From positions 1 through 64,000 of the forward strand of contig CANDGI010000008.1 of NCBI GenBank assembly GCA_947384285.1: a stretch of DNA of 64,000 bases. The letters run 5' to 3'. The stretch is from an uncultured Lachnospiraceae bacterium (GTDB lineage: Bacteria > Bacillota > Clostridia > Lachnospirales > Lachnospiraceae). A program made the translations under genes and the position numbers. Shown here in pieces: positions 45,512-54,915 of this stretch (within the stretch, counting starts at the first letter, position 1; each line of letters begins with the position of its first letter). The notes beneath the pieces are model-generated. The model was not told where the DNA came from. It saw only the letters and a list, made by a program, of their open reading frames with translations, and did not search any database.

Positions 45512-47023
45512 ATGAAGAAATTTAGCAGCCAGAAAAAATCAGGGATTTCCTCAAGAAAAGTTATGTCAAAAAAAGAAAAAAGAAAGAAATATGCCGCAAT
45601 CCTGTGGATTTCCTTGCTATTAGCGGCAGAATTCAGCCTAAAATGCCAGAGCCAGGGAATAGCAGGAATTTTTAACGAGACAGTGCAGGCGCAGGAGATG
45701 CCAGCCAGACAGGAGACAGCCAAAGCGCAAGAGATACCGGCCAGGCTGGAAACAGACCAGGCGCAGGAAAACCAATCAGAGCAGCAGACGGCTCAAGCGC
45801 AGGAGACGCCTGCTGGACAGGAGGAAGCCAAAGCCCAGGAAAGCCAGCCAGAACAGGAAACTGTGCAGCAGACGGCAGCCATGGATTCTGGCTCTGCGGA
45901 TTTCAGCCTGTATGCCAAGTCGGCAGTCCTGATGGATGCAGCCAGCGGCAGGGTGCTCTACGAAAAGAACGGATATGAACATATGCCCAATGCCAGCACC
46001 ACCAAAATTATGACCTGTATCCTCGCTTTGGAAGAAGGAAATTTAGAGGACGAGGTAAAGGTCAGCAGTTATGCCTCTTCCATGCCCCAGGTGCGCTTGG
46101 GAATGAGCACGGACGACACCTTCCGGTTAAAAGACTTGTTATATTCCCTGATGCTGGAATCCCACAATGATTCCGCAGTAGCAATTGCAGAACACATCGG
46201 CGGAACGGTGGAAGGGTTTGCAGAAAAAATGAACCAGAAAGCCAAAGAACTTGGCTGCAAGGATACCTATTTCATTACCCCAAACGGGCTGGATAAAAGC
46301 GACGAGAGAGGGGTGCACGGAACCACAGCGGAGGATTTAGCGAAAATCATGAGCTACTGCATCCAGAATGAGACATTCCTGGATATCACCCAGACGCCCA
46401 GCTGCCAGTTTACCAATCTGGCAGGGACAAAACATTATAGCTGCAATAACCACAATGCATTTCTGCAGATGATGGAGGGGGCGCTGTCTGGGAAGACAGG
46501 ATTTACCGGAAATGCAGGATACTGCTATGTGGGAGCGCTGCGCAGGGACGACCGCACCTTTATCGTAGCCCTTTTAGCCTGCGGATGGCCCAACAACAAA
46601 ACATATAAATGGTCGGATACCAAAGCCTTGATGAATTACGGCTTGGAAAATTACCATTGCGAGGATGTGTACGAATATGACCGGGAGTTCGCCCCGGTAA
46701 AGGTGGATCAGGCAGAGCCGGAAAATGGAAGGCTTTACCAGGAGGTAACGATTCCCCTGAATATAAAAGAAGAAAAAATCCGGGTATTGAAACGGACGGA
46801 TGAGGAGGTGCGGACCATCTATGAAATCCCGGAGCGTGTGCAGGCTCCCGTCAAAAAGGGGCAGCAGCTTGGGAAAGTAACATACTATCTGGGAGAGCGG
46901 CAGATTGCCCAGGTTCCGGTATATGCCGCTAAATCTGCAAAGGAGCTTAAGCCTTCCTGGTATAAAGAGTATCTTTTAAAGCTGTTTTTTATGGAAAAAG
47001 AACTGAATTTTCAGGAAGGATAA
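45512..47023 (+). CDS. D-alanyl-D-alanine carboxypeptidase (DacA/DacF-like PBP)
   Basis: A 503-residue low-molecular-weight penicillin-binding protein that trims the terminal D-Ala from peptidoglycan stem peptides. The basic N-terminus and hydrophobic segment (about 27-42) form a signal anchor. Residues of about 58-122 are a Gln/Ala/Glu-rich repeat (AQE, PARQET, PAGQEEA units), probably an extended spacer. The catalytic domain has SxxK as Ser162-Thr-Thr-Lys165, SxN as Ser217-His-Asn219, and KTG at 328-330 in SGKTGFTGNAG. The C-terminal beta domain resembles PBP5_C. The internal repeat is unusual. The ATG at 45512 lacks a strong ribosome-binding site. Confidence 0.9.
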   Translation: MKKFSSQKKSGISSRKVMSKKEKRKKYAAILWISLLLAAEFSLKCQSQGIAGIFNETVQAQEMPARQETAKAQEIPARLETDQAQENQSEQQTAQAQETPAGQEEAKAQESQPEQETVQQTAAMDSGSADFSLYAKSAVLMDAASGRVLYEKNGYEHMPNASTTKIMTCILALEEGNLEDEVKVSSYASSMPQVRLGMSTDDTFRLKDLLYSLMLESHNDSAVAIAEHIGGTVEGFAEKMNQKAKELGCKDTYFITPNGLDKSDERGVHGTTAEDLAKIMSYCIQNETFLDITQTPSCQFTNLAGTKHYSCNNHNAFLQMMEGALSGKTGFTGNAGYCYVGALRRDDRTFIVALLACGWPNNKTYKWSDTKALMNYGLENYHCEDVYEYDREFAPVKVDQAEPENGRLYQEVTIPLNIKEEKIRVLKRTDEEVRTIYEIPERVQAPVKKGQQLGKVTYYLGERQIAQVPVYAAKSAKELKPSWYKEYLLKLFFMEKELNFQEG

Positions 47024-47106
47024 GGAAAAGAAGTGAAAAGATACCATTAGGAACGGCTCCAGATGATGGATTGGTGAAATTTTTAACAAATTTCTGGAAA
47101 TAGCTA

Positions 47107-47135
47107 TTGAAAATTTCCGTCAAAAGGGATACAAT
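47107..47135 (+). promoter_or_regulatory. promoter of the Na+-pumping decarboxylase operon
   Basis: TTGAAA (47107-47112) and TACAAT (47130-47135), 17 bp apart, 55 bp before the carboxyltransferase start. Confidence 0.65.
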
Positions 47136-47190
47136 TACAATCGGAAGAGAATTTTGTAAAATTATAAAATACATTATGGAGGTTTAAGTA

Positions 47191-48624
47191 ATGAGTAATT
47201 CTACCAACTCAGCAAGACAGAGAATTTCCAGTCTTCTTGACGAGCAGAGCTTTATGGAAATCGGTTCTCTGGTAACTGCAAGAAACACAGATTTTGACTT
47301 AAGTCAGTCTGACACTCCATCGGATGGGGTCATCACAGGATATGGCTTGATTGATGGCAATCTGGTGTATGTGTACAGCCAGGATGCTTCCGTGCTAAAT
47401 GGAACCATCGGTGAAATGCACAGTAAAAAGGTTACTGCAATTTATAAAATGGCAGTAAAGATGGGTGCGCCTGTGATTGGATTGATTGACTGTGGGGGAA
47501 TGCGCCTTCAGGAATCCGTTGATGCATTGAATGGGTTTGGTGAGATTTATGCAGCCCAGGCAGCAGCCAGCGGCGTAGTACCGCAGATTTCTGCAGTTTT
47601 CGGCAATTGCGGCGGCGGACTCTCTGTGATTCCGGCATTAAGTGATTTTGCCTTTGTAGAAAAAGAGAAGGGAAGGGTTTTTGTAAATTCCCCAAATGCA
47701 ATTAAAGGCAATCACGTATCCAAATGCGATACGGCATGTGCAGAGTACCAGGAAAGCAACAATGGAAGCATTGACGGTGCGGGGACTGCCCAGGAGATTT
47801 TCTCAGCAATCCGTGAACTGGTATGCACTTTGCCTGGCAATAATGCAGAATGCGGACGGGAAGAGGAGTGCACGGATGATTTGAACCGTGTATGTGAGAA
47901 CCTTTCTGGATGCAGGGAAGATACCCGTCTGATATTGACCCATATTTCAGACAGCAATGCATTTTTTGAGACAAAGAAGAATTATGCAAGGAATATGGTA
48001 ACAGGATTTATCAAATTAAATGGAAGAACCATCGGCGCTGTGGCAAATGCTTCCGCCGTTTATGATGAAAACGGCGAGAAAGCAGAGAGCTTCGACAAGG
48101 CTTTGACGGTAAGAGGATGCAATAAAGCGGCAGAATTTATCAATTTCTGCGATGCATTTGACATTCCGGTGCTTTCCTTGACAAATGTGGAGGGATTTGC
48201 AGCAGCCGAGTGTTCTGAGCGGAACCTTGCAAAGGCAATGGCAAGGATGACGGCGGCATTTGCAGGGGCAACGGTTCCTAAGGTAAATATTATTATCGGC
48301 AACGCATACGGCAGCGCATATGTCATGATGAACAGCAAATCCATCGGAGCAGATCTTGTGTATGCCTGGGAAGGAAGCAAGGTAGGCATGATGGATGCCG
48401 GCCTGGCAGTGAAGATTATGTATGACGGAAAACCTGCAGATGTCATTGCAGAGAAGAAGAAAGCATACGAAGCATTGCAGTCTTCCGTAGAGACAGCAGC
48501 AAGGCGCGGACAGGTTGACCTGATTATTGCGCCAGATGATACCAGGAAATACGCTGTGGCAGCATTTGAAATGCTCTATACCAAAGGAACAGGCGAACCG
48601 GTGAGAAAACATGTGGCAAAGTAG
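47191..48624 (+). CDS. acyl-CoA carboxyltransferase subunit (MmdA/PccB-like)
   Basis: A 477-residue carboxyltransferase of the crotonase-like, acetyl/propionyl-CoA type. Key segments are MGAPVIGLIDCGGMRLQES, VPQISAVFGNCGGGLSVIPA and IIIGNAYGSAYVMMNSK. In methylmalonyl-CoA decarboxylase this subunit moves the carboxyl group from the CoA ester to biotin. It is somewhat shorter than the usual 510 residues and diverged, so the CoA substrate is uncertain. It is followed by OadG-like, biotin carrier, OadB-like and OadA-like genes, all on one strand. A GGAGGTTTAAGTA site precedes the start. Confidence 0.82.
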   Translation: MSNSTNSARQRISSLLDEQSFMEIGSLVTARNTDFDLSQSDTPSDGVITGYGLIDGNLVYVYSQDASVLNGTIGEMHSKKVTAIYKMAVKMGAPVIGLIDCGGMRLQESVDALNGFGEIYAAQAAASGVVPQISAVFGNCGGGLSVIPALSDFAFVEKEKGRVFVNSPNAIKGNHVSKCDTACAEYQESNNGSIDGAGTAQEIFSAIRELVCTLPGNNAECGREEECTDDLNRVCENLSGCREDTRLILTHISDSNAFFETKKNYARNMVTGFIKLNGRTIGAVANASAVYDENGEKAESFDKALTVRGCNKAAEFINFCDAFDIPVLSLTNVEGFAAAECSERNLAKAMARMTAAFAGATVPKVNIIIGNAYGSAYVMMNSKSIGADLVYAWEGSKVGMMDAGLAVKIMYDGKPADVIAEKKKAYEALQSSVETAARRGQVDLIIAPDDTRKYAVAAFEMLYTKGTGEPVRKHVAK

Positions 48625-48637
48625 GAAGGTGAAGTTT

Positions 48638-49357
48638 ATGAAGAAAAAGATATTGCTGATTCTGAGTATGTGCCTGATCGTGCTTGGATTGACAGCATGT
48701 GGAGAAGATCCCACCAAGGTTGATTACAATGGCTTCACCTATGATCAGCTGAAAGGCGCCTGTGAGAATACGGTAAGTACTTTGCAGGCTATGTCAGAAT
48801 CAGAGAAAGCAGCATATATGGCTTCTGGAGATGAGATGCTGGAGCATTTGGTCAGCCGTTGGGAGGAAGCGCAGGAAGGCGTTGGAGAATACAAGGAATT
48901 AGGTGAGTTTACCGTTACAAAATCCGGCAAGACTTTAACCTGCGAACAGGAGATTATTTATGAAAACCGTCCGGTTATTTTGACGTATGTGTACACATAC
49001 CACAATATGCAGTTGGAGGACATTACCGTAGACCAGGTGCAGACCCTTGGGGAGAAAATGACAAATGCAGCATTGAATACCCTGATGGGAATGGGTGTAG
49101 TGTTCGCAGTATTGATTTTAATCAGCTTGATTATCAGCTGTTTTAAATTCCTTTCCCGTTTTGAGAATAAGGCAATCGAACAAAAGAAAGCCCCGGCAGC
49201 GAAAGAGCCGGCAGCTTTGGTTCCGCCGGCAGTGGAAGAGGCAATTTCGCAGCAGGATGATTTGGAACTGGCAGCAGTGATTGCAGCGGCAATCGCAGCG
49301 TCTACCGGAACTTCTACAGACGATTTTGTAGTACGTTCCATCAAAAGAAGATTTTAA
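48638..49357 (+). CDS. OadG-family gamma subunit with lipoprotein-like N-terminus
   Basis: A 239-residue membrane subunit. The ATG at 48638, behind GGAAGGTGAAG, starts a lipoprotein signal with lipobox LGLTAC, unlike the classic small OadG. A soluble outer domain of about 120 residues follows, then one TM near 155-177 (MGVVFAVLILISLIISC), then an Ala/Pro-rich linker and a short C-terminal helix. In Na+-pumping decarboxylases the gamma subunit links the carboxyltransferase to the membrane pump and can bind metal. Position inside the cluster supports the assignment. Confidence 0.8.
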   Translation: MKKKILLILSMCLIVLGLTACGEDPTKVDYNGFTYDQLKGACENTVSTLQAMSESEKAAYMASGDEMLEHLVSRWEEAQEGVGEYKELGEFTVTKSGKTLTCEQEIIYENRPVILTYVYTYHNMQLEDITVDQVQTLGEKMTNAALNTLMGMGVVFAVLILISLIISCFKFLSRFENKAIEQKKAPAAKEPAALVPPAVEEAISQQDDLELAAVIAAAIAASTGTSTDDFVVRSIKRRF

Positions 49358-49381
49358 TTGTAAATTCAGGAGGAAGCGAAA

Positions 49382-49762
49382 ATGAAAAGTTATACAATTA
49401 CTGTTAATGGAAACGTTTATGATGTTACTGTAGAAGAAAACGGGGCAGGCGCAGCAGCTCCAGCAGCGGCTCCCAGAAAGGCAGCAGCTCCTGTGGCAGC
49501 CCCGGCAGCTCCAGCAGCTCCCGCGCAAGCAGCAGGCGGCGCAGGAAATGTTAAGATTGAGGCGGGCGCAGCAGGAAAGGTATTCAGCATTGACAGCAAG
49601 CCAGGAGATGCGTTAAAGCGCGGCGATACCGTTCTGGTATTGGAAGTTATGAAGATGGAGACGCCTGTTGTTGCACCGGAAGACGGAACAGTGGCAACCA
49701 TTGATGTGGCTGTTGGACAGGCTGTAGAAGCAGGCGCATTGTTGGCAACTTTAAACAACTAA
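49382..49762 (+). CDS. biotin carboxyl carrier protein
   Basis: A 126-residue carrier. The first 20 residues form a beta segment (YTITVNGNVYDVTVEE), residues 21-55 are an Ala/Pro-rich flexible arm, and the biotinyl domain carries Lys91 in EVMKMETP. The arm lets biotin shuttle carboxyl groups between the two carboxyltransferases and the membrane pump encoded on either side. Start behind AGGAGGAAGCG. The canonical AMKM is VMKM here, which is also functional in relatives. Confidence 0.93.
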   Translation: MKSYTITVNGNVYDVTVEENGAGAAAPAAAPRKAAAPVAAPAAPAAPAQAAGGAGNVKIEAGAAGKVFSIDSKPGDALKRGDTVLVLEVMKMETPVVAPEDGTVATIDVAVGQAVEAGALLATLNN

Positions 49763-49780
49763 TTAATTTGGAGGTAAAAT

Positions 49781-50929
49781 ATGAGTTACGTAGGAGAAAC
49801 TTTATCAAACCTCCTGCACCAGACTGCATTCTTTAGCTTGACCTGGGGAAATTATGTCATGATTCTGGTGGCGTTTGTGTTTCTTTTCCTTGCAATTAAG
49901 AAAGGATTTGAGCCTCTGCTGCTGGTTCCGATTGCGTTTGGTATGTTACTGGTAAATATTTATCCGGACATAATTGCTTCGCCGGAAGAGACCAGCAATG
50001 GCGTAGGTGGTTTACTTTATTATTTCTATTCACTGGATGAATGGTCTATCCTTCCCTCTTTGATTTTTATGGGGGTAGGGGCTATGACAGACTTTGGTCC
50101 TTTGATTGCGAATCCAATCAGCTTTTTGCTTGGCGCCGCAGCCCAGTTCGGTATTTTTGGCGCATATTTCATGGCGATTCTGTTAGGGTTCAATGATAAG
50201 GCAGCAGCTGCTGTATCCATTATCGGAGGGGCAGACGGCCCGACTTCTATTTTCCTTGCAGGGAAGCTGGGGCAGACAGGGCTTATGGGACCCATTGCTG
50301 TGGCGGCATATTCCTATATGGCTTTAGTGCCCATTATCCAGCCGCCGATTATGAAATTATTTACCACAAAAGAGGAACGCGCCATTAAGATGCAGAACTT
50401 AAGGCCGGTATCCAAGCTGGAGAAGATTTTATTCCCGATTGTTGTTACTGCAGTGGTATGTATTATCCTTCCTACCACAGCTCCTTTGGTAGGTATGCTG
50501 ATGTTAGGAAACTTGTTCCGTGAGTCCGGCGTGGTTCGCCAGTTATCAGAGACAGCATCCAATGCGATGATGTATATCGTAGTTATTCTGCTGGGAACCT
50601 CGGTAGGGGCAACTACCAGCGCAGAAGCATTTTTGAATATCACTACACTAAAGATTGTAGCTCTTGGCCTGATTGCATTTATGTTTGGTACCGCAGCAGG
50701 AGTTCTCTTTGGAAAAGCTTTGTGTAAGATTACTGGCGGTAAAATCAATCCGCTTATTGGTTCTGCCGGAGTGTCCGCAGTACCTATGGCAGCCCGTGTA
50801 TCCCAGAAGGTAGGTGCAGAGGAAGATCCTACCAACTTCCTGTTGATGCATGCAATGGGTCCCAATGTTGCCGGAGTTATCGGTACAGCAGTAGCAGCCG
50901 GAGTATTTATGGCAATCTTTGGTATATAG
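49781..50929 (+). CDS. Na+-transporting decarboxylase beta subunit (OadB/MmdB)
   Basis: A 382-residue membrane protein with about ten hydrophobic helices. It contains the conserved [15 protein letters not shown], the Asp-containing [18 protein letters not shown], and the C-terminal [16 protein letters not shown], all hallmarks of the beta subunit. This subunit decarboxylates carboxybiotin and uses the energy to pump Na+ outward. It follows the biotin carrier by 18 bp, behind GGAGGT. In this fermenter it probably generates a sodium gradient during decarboxylation of a dicarboxylic-acid-derived substrate. Confidence 0.95.
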   Translation: MSYVGETLSNLLHQTAFFSLTWGNYVMILVAFVFLFLAIKKGFEPLLLVPIAFGMLLVNIYPDIIASPEETSNGVGGLLYYFYSLDEWSILPSLIFMGVGAMTDFGPLIANPISFLLGAAAQFGIFGAYFMAILLGFNDKAAAAVSIIGGADGPTSIFLAGKLGQTGLMGPIAVAAYSYMALVPIIQPPIMKLFTTKEERAIKMQNLRPVSKLEKILFPIVVTAVVCIILPTTAPLVGMLMLGNLFRESGVVRQLSETASNAMMYIVVILLGTSVGATTSAEAFLNITTLKIVALGLIAFMFGTAAGVLFGKALCKITGGKINPLIGSAGVSAVPMAARVSQKVGAEEDPTNFLLMHAMGPNVAGVIGTAVAAGVFMAIFGI

Positions 50930-51094
50930 GAATAACCTGTGTCATCTGTACAGGTTAGTTATGCACAGTTCCTAAGATTCGGACAATGATTCAGAATGGA
51001 CTGGAACAGTTGCATTTTGCAGCTCCATGAGATTTGGAGCATTGGATAACAGAATGTAAGAGGCCGAAAGACGGCAGAATGAGAGGAATAAATC
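50930..51094. other. 165-bp spacer inside the decarboxylase cluster
   Basis: No gene is evident. AACCTGT/ACAGGTT and GCTCC/GGAGC form short inverted repeats, but no T run follows, so transcription may continue into the next gene. Confidence 0.4.
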
Positions 51095-52510
51095 ATGGCT
51101 CAGAATAAAAAACCGGTTAAGATTACAGAAACCGTATTACGTGATGCACATCAGTCTCTGATTGCCACCCGTATGACAACAGAACAGATGCTGCCGATTA
51201 TCGATAAAATGGACCAGGTAGGTTATCACGCAGTAGAGTGCTGGGGTGGAGCTACCTTTGACGCGTCCCTGCGTTTCTTAAAAGAAGATCCCTGGGAGCG
51301 TCTTAGAAAATTAAAAGCAGGTTTTAAGAAGACAAAACTGCAGATGCTGTTCCGCGGTCAGAATATTCTTGGCTACCGTCCCTATGCGGATGATGTGGTA
51401 GAATATTTTGTGCAGAAATCCATTGCAAACGGAATTGATATTATCCGTATTTTTGACTGTCTCAACGATTTGAGGAATCTGCAGACAGCGGTAACTGCTA
51501 CCAATAAGGAAAAAGGCCATGCGCAGGTTGCCCTTTCCTATACGCTGGGCGACGCCTACACCTTGGAATATTGGACGGAAATGGCGAAAAAGATTGAGGA
51601 GATGGGCGCAAATTCTATCTGTATCAAGGATATGGCGGGGCTTTTGACGCCATATAAGGCAGAAGAGCTGGTGAAATCACTGAAAGCAGCTACCAGCCTT
51701 CCTATTGAGCTCCACACCCACTATACCTCCGGCGTTGCGTCCATGACTTACTTAAAGGCAGTGGAGGCAGGGTGCGATATTATCGATACCGCAATGTCAC
51801 CTCTTGCGCTGGGCACCAGCCAGCCAGCAACCGAGGTTATGGCGGAGGCATTTAAGGGAACGAAAATGGATCCGGGCTTTGACCAGATGCTGTTAAAAGA
51901 AATCGCAGATTATTTCCGCCCAATCCGGGAGGAAGCATTAAAGAGCGGACTGATGAACCCAAAGGTGCTGGGTGTGGATATCCAGACCTTGCTTTACCAG
52001 GTGCCAGGCGGTATGCTCAGCAACATGGTATCACAGCTGAAGGAACAGAATGCAGAAGACAAATATATGGAAGTGTTAGAGGAGATTCCAAGGGTGAGAA
52101 AAGACCTGGGCGAGCCCCCATTGGTTACGCCTTCTTCCCAGATTGTGGGAACACAGGCAGTATTCAATGTATTGATGGGCGAGCGTTACAAAGTGGCTAC
52201 CAAGGAAACCAAAGATGTATTGCTTGGAAAATACGGCCAGACCGTAAAGCCCTTCAACCCGGAAATCGTCGACAAGGTATTGGGCGAGGACAAGAAAAAT
52301 GCTATTACCTGCCGTTATGCAGATTTGCTGGAGCCTGAGCTTCATAAGATTGAAGAGGAGATGAAGCAGTGGAAGCAGCAGGATGAGGATGTGCTTTCTT
52401 ATGCATTATTCCCACAGGTTGCAACGGAATTTTTCAAATACAGGGAAGCACAGCAGACCAAGGTGGATGCAGCTGTTGCAGACACCAAAAACGGCGCATA
52501 CCCAGTATAG
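51095..52510 (+). CDS. oxaloacetate decarboxylase alpha / pyruvate carboxylase subunit B-like carboxyltransferase
   Basis: A 471-residue carboxyltransferase of the HMGL-like family. VLRDAHQSLIATRMTT contains the metal-binding Asp, ECWGGATFDASLRFL and SICIKDMAGLLTPYKAEEL (biotin-carboxyl site Lys) follow, and ELHTHYTSG carries the metal His pair. The C-terminal PYC/OADA domain is present, but there is no attached biotin domain, which is supplied by the separate carrier gene. It moves carboxyl groups between oxaloacetate or pyruvate and biotin. Its place beside an acyl-CoA carboxyltransferase suggests a transcarboxylase-like or dual-input sodium pump. Confidence 0.92.
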   Translation: MAQNKKPVKITETVLRDAHQSLIATRMTTEQMLPIIDKMDQVGYHAVECWGGATFDASLRFLKEDPWERLRKLKAGFKKTKLQMLFRGQNILGYRPYADDVVEYFVQKSIANGIDIIRIFDCLNDLRNLQTAVTATNKEKGHAQVALSYTLGDAYTLEYWTEMAKKIEEMGANSICIKDMAGLLTPYKAEELVKSLKAATSLPIELHTHYTSGVASMTYLKAVEAGCDIIDTAMSPLALGTSQPATEVMAEAFKGTKMDPGFDQMLLKEIADYFRPIREEALKSGLMNPKVLGVDIQTLLYQVPGGMLSNMVSQLKEQNAEDKYMEVLEEIPRVRKDLGEPPLVTPSSQIVGTQAVFNVLMGERYKVATKETKDVLLGKYGQTVKPFNPEIVDKVLGEDKKNAITCRYADLLEPELHKIEEEMKQWKQQDEDVLSYALFPQVATEFFKYREAQQTKVDAAVADTKNGAYPV

Positions 52511-52555
52511 AATGACACAGATTGCGGCAGCATAAAGAAAAATCATGATAGAATT

Positions 52556-52595
52556 CCTCCTGTTGGTGTTGATGGCATCCACAGGAGGGATTTTT
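52556..52595 (+). terminator. terminator of the decarboxylase cluster
   Basis: CCTCCTGT (52556-52563) pairs with ACAGGAGG (52581-52588), followed by GATTTTTA. Confidence 0.75.
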
Positions 52596-52624
52596 AAAAG
52601 AAAAATGAAATTGGGGAAGAGAAA

Positions 52625-53515
52625 ATGGGCGGCGCAGGTGGGTTATTGAACCGGATTAATGAACGATACAAAAGCTTAAGTAAGGGACAAAAGCTTCTTG
52701 CTGCTTACATTACAGATAATTATGATCAGGCGGCATTTTTGACTGCTTCCAGATTGGGACAGGCAGTAGGAGTCAGTGAATCTACCGTTGTCCGGTTTGC
52801 ATCACAGCTAGGATACAAAGGATACCCGGAATTCCAGCGGGCCATGGGAGAACTGGTGCAGAGCAAACTGCATGCGGTTCACCGGATGGAAGATGTGTAT
52901 GGGCGCATCAGCCAGTCTGAAATCCTGGAAACGGTGCTGAAATCCGATATGGAGCGGATTAAGAATACACTGGAAAATATTGATGCCCATGCCTTTGATT
53001 TGGCGGTGGACATGATTTTGGATGCCAGGCGCATTTATGTACTGGGGATCAGAAGCTGTGGGTCTTTGGCGGAATTTCTGGCTTTTTACCTGAATATGAT
53101 GTTTGATGACGTGCGCCTGCTCCACACCAGCAGTTCCAGTGAATTGCTGGAACAGATGGTGCGTATCGGGAAGGAGGATGTCATGATTGGCATTAGTTTT
53201 CCAAGATATTCCATACGTACCTTGAAGGCTATGGAGCTGGCCAATAACCGCAGCGCAAGGGTAATTACCCTGACAGACAGCGTGCATTCTCCCATGAACC
53301 TGTATTCTTCCTGTAACCTGATTGCCAAAAGCGATATGTCTTCTGTTTTAGACTCCTTGACAGCGCCCTTAAGCGTAATCAATGCGCTGCTTTTAGCAGT
53401 TTGCATGAAGAAGCAGGGGGAAGTGGTTCAGACCCTGGAAATGTTGGAGCAGGTCTGGGAGGAATATCAGGTAAACGGCAACGATGAGATAAACTATATC
53501 TCAGATATGAAATAA
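52625..53515 (+). CDS. RpiR/MurR-family transcriptional regulator
   Basis: A 296-residue regulator. The N-terminal HTH_6 domain (about 10-75) has SKGQKLLAAYITDNYDQAAF and VGVSESTVVRFASQLGYKGY. The SIS sugar-isomerase domain (about 130-260) shows IYVLGIRSCGSLAEFLAFYL and IGISFPRYSIRTL. RpiR regulators usually sense phosphosugars. It lies between the decarboxylase cluster and a flavoprotein gene, separated from the former by a terminator, and is transcribed with or just before the flavoprotein gene 28 bp downstream. Confidence 0.9.
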   Translation: MGGAGGLLNRINERYKSLSKGQKLLAAYITDNYDQAAFLTASRLGQAVGVSESTVVRFASQLGYKGYPEFQRAMGELVQSKLHAVHRMEDVYGRISQSEILETVLKSDMERIKNTLENIDAHAFDLAVDMILDARRIYVLGIRSCGSLAEFLAFYLNMMFDDVRLLHTSSSSELLEQMVRIGKEDVMIGISFPRYSIRTLKAMELANNRSARVITLTDSVHSPMNLYSSCNLIAKSDMSSVLDSLTAPLSVINALLLAVCMKKQGEVVQTLEMLEQVWEEYQVNGNDEINYISDMK

Positions 53516-53543
53516 TAGTGATGAAATATGGAAAGATAAGTAT

Positions 53544-54776
53544 ATGGGCAAAGTAATTGTAATCGGCGGCGGGGCAGCAGGGATGATGGCGGCTGTCCAG
53601 GCAGGAGCCAGAGGGCATAAGGTCCTGCTGCTGGAAAAAAATGAAAAATTAGGAAAAAAAATCTACATTACTGGAAAAGGCAGATGTAATCTGACCAATG
53701 ACTGTGAGATAGAAGACTTGTTTCGAAATGTGCTTCGGGGCAGCAAATTCTTGTATAGCGCGTTTTATAGCTTCAGCAATGGACAGACCATAGATTTTTT
53801 TGAATCCCATGGGCTTCCCACCAAGACGGAGCGGGGCGGCAGGATATTTCCAGAATCAGATCATTCTTCTGATGTGATACGGACCTTGCAGACGGCCTTG
53901 CAAAAAGCAGGCGTGGAGGTAAGCCTTCACACCCAGGTGCAGGAACTATTGACAGGCCAAGGCGGCCAGATTACAGGCGTGCGCCTGTCAGGTGGAGCGG
54001 TAATATCAGCGGATGCGGTGATTGTCGCCACGGGAGGCTGTTCTTATGCTTCCACTGGTTCCACCGGAGACGGCTACCAGTTTGCCAGGCAGGTAGGCCA
54101 TAGCGTCACAAAGCTTAGGCCTTCCCTGGTTCCTTTTGAGACGGCAGAACCCTGGGTGAAGGAATTGCAGGGACTTTCGCTGCGGAATGTCACCGTGCGC
54201 ATTCGGAAAGAGAAGAAGGTTCTATATGAAGAATTTGGAGAAATGCTGTTTACCCACTTTGGAGTAAGCGGTCCTCTGATGTTAAGCGCCAGCAGCATGG
54301 TGAATGATTATGCGGAGAAGATGCCCCTGTCCATGGAAATTGATTTAAAGCCTGCCCTTACATTGGAACAATTGGACAAGCGGATTCTACGGGATTTTGA
54401 AGAAAATAGGAACCGTCAATTTAAAAACGGAGTGCAGAAGCTGTTTCCTGGGAAACTGCTTCCAGTAATCGTGTCTTTAAGCGGCATTCCTCCAGAGAAA
54501 AAGATAAACGAAATCACCAAGGAAGAACGTCAGAATTTTGCAGAATTAATCAAGGCTTTTCCAGTGGCATTAACCGGATTCCGGGATTTCAACGAGGCAA
54601 TTATTACCAGAGGAGGCGTTGCATTAAAAGAGATTAATCCTTCCACCATGGAATCCAAACTGGTAAAAGGCTTATATTTTGCAGGAGAGGTCTTAGATCT
54701 GGATGCGCTGACCGGAGGATTCAACCTGCAGATTGCCTGGTCCACCGGCTATCTTGCAGGGAGCAGCGTACAATGA
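53544..54776 (+). CDS. HI0933/BaiN-like FAD-dependent oxidoreductase
   Basis: A 410-residue flavoprotein. The dinucleotide-binding motif VIVIGGGAAGMMAAVQA opens the protein and is followed by GKKIYITGKGRCNLTN, the signature of the HI0933 family. The C-terminal FAD segment is GLYFAGEVLDLDALTGGFN. Family members are widely conserved in Clostridia and are usually annotated as BaiN-like or aminoacetone oxidase-like, but physiological substrates are mostly unproven. It is the first of a conserved run with cmk, ispH and rpsA. Confidence 0.88.
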   Translation: MGKVIVIGGGAAGMMAAVQAGARGHKVLLLEKNEKLGKKIYITGKGRCNLTNDCEIEDLFRNVLRGSKFLYSAFYSFSNGQTIDFFESHGLPTKTERGGRIFPESDHSSDVIRTLQTALQKAGVEVSLHTQVQELLTGQGGQITGVRLSGGAVISADAVIVATGGCSYASTGSTGDGYQFARQVGHSVTKLRPSLVPFETAEPWVKELQGLSLRNVTVRIRKEKKVLYEEFGEMLFTHFGVSGPLMLSASSMVNDYAEKMPLSMEIDLKPALTLEQLDKRILRDFEENRNRQFKNGVQKLFPGKLLPVIVSLSGIPPEKKINEITKEERQNFAELIKAFPVALTGFRDFNEAIITRGGVALKEINPSTMESKLVKGLYFAGEVLDLDALTGGFNLQIAWSTGYLAGSSVQ

Positions 54777-54915
54777 CAACGGCAGAAACTTTCCTGGCTT
54801 CCTTAGCCGGAGTTAGCAGTTCGTTTGCCAAAACATTGCCCGATTTGCGTGGCAAAGGGCTATCCTGCCTTAACCTCCGTATTCCAATATAAAAACGTCA
54901 GAATGGAGAAAAGAA

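Noticed and set aside
49417..49758. Long minus-strand frame opposite the biotin carrier gene
   Set aside because: It is produced by the Ala/Pro repeats of the carrier read backwards.
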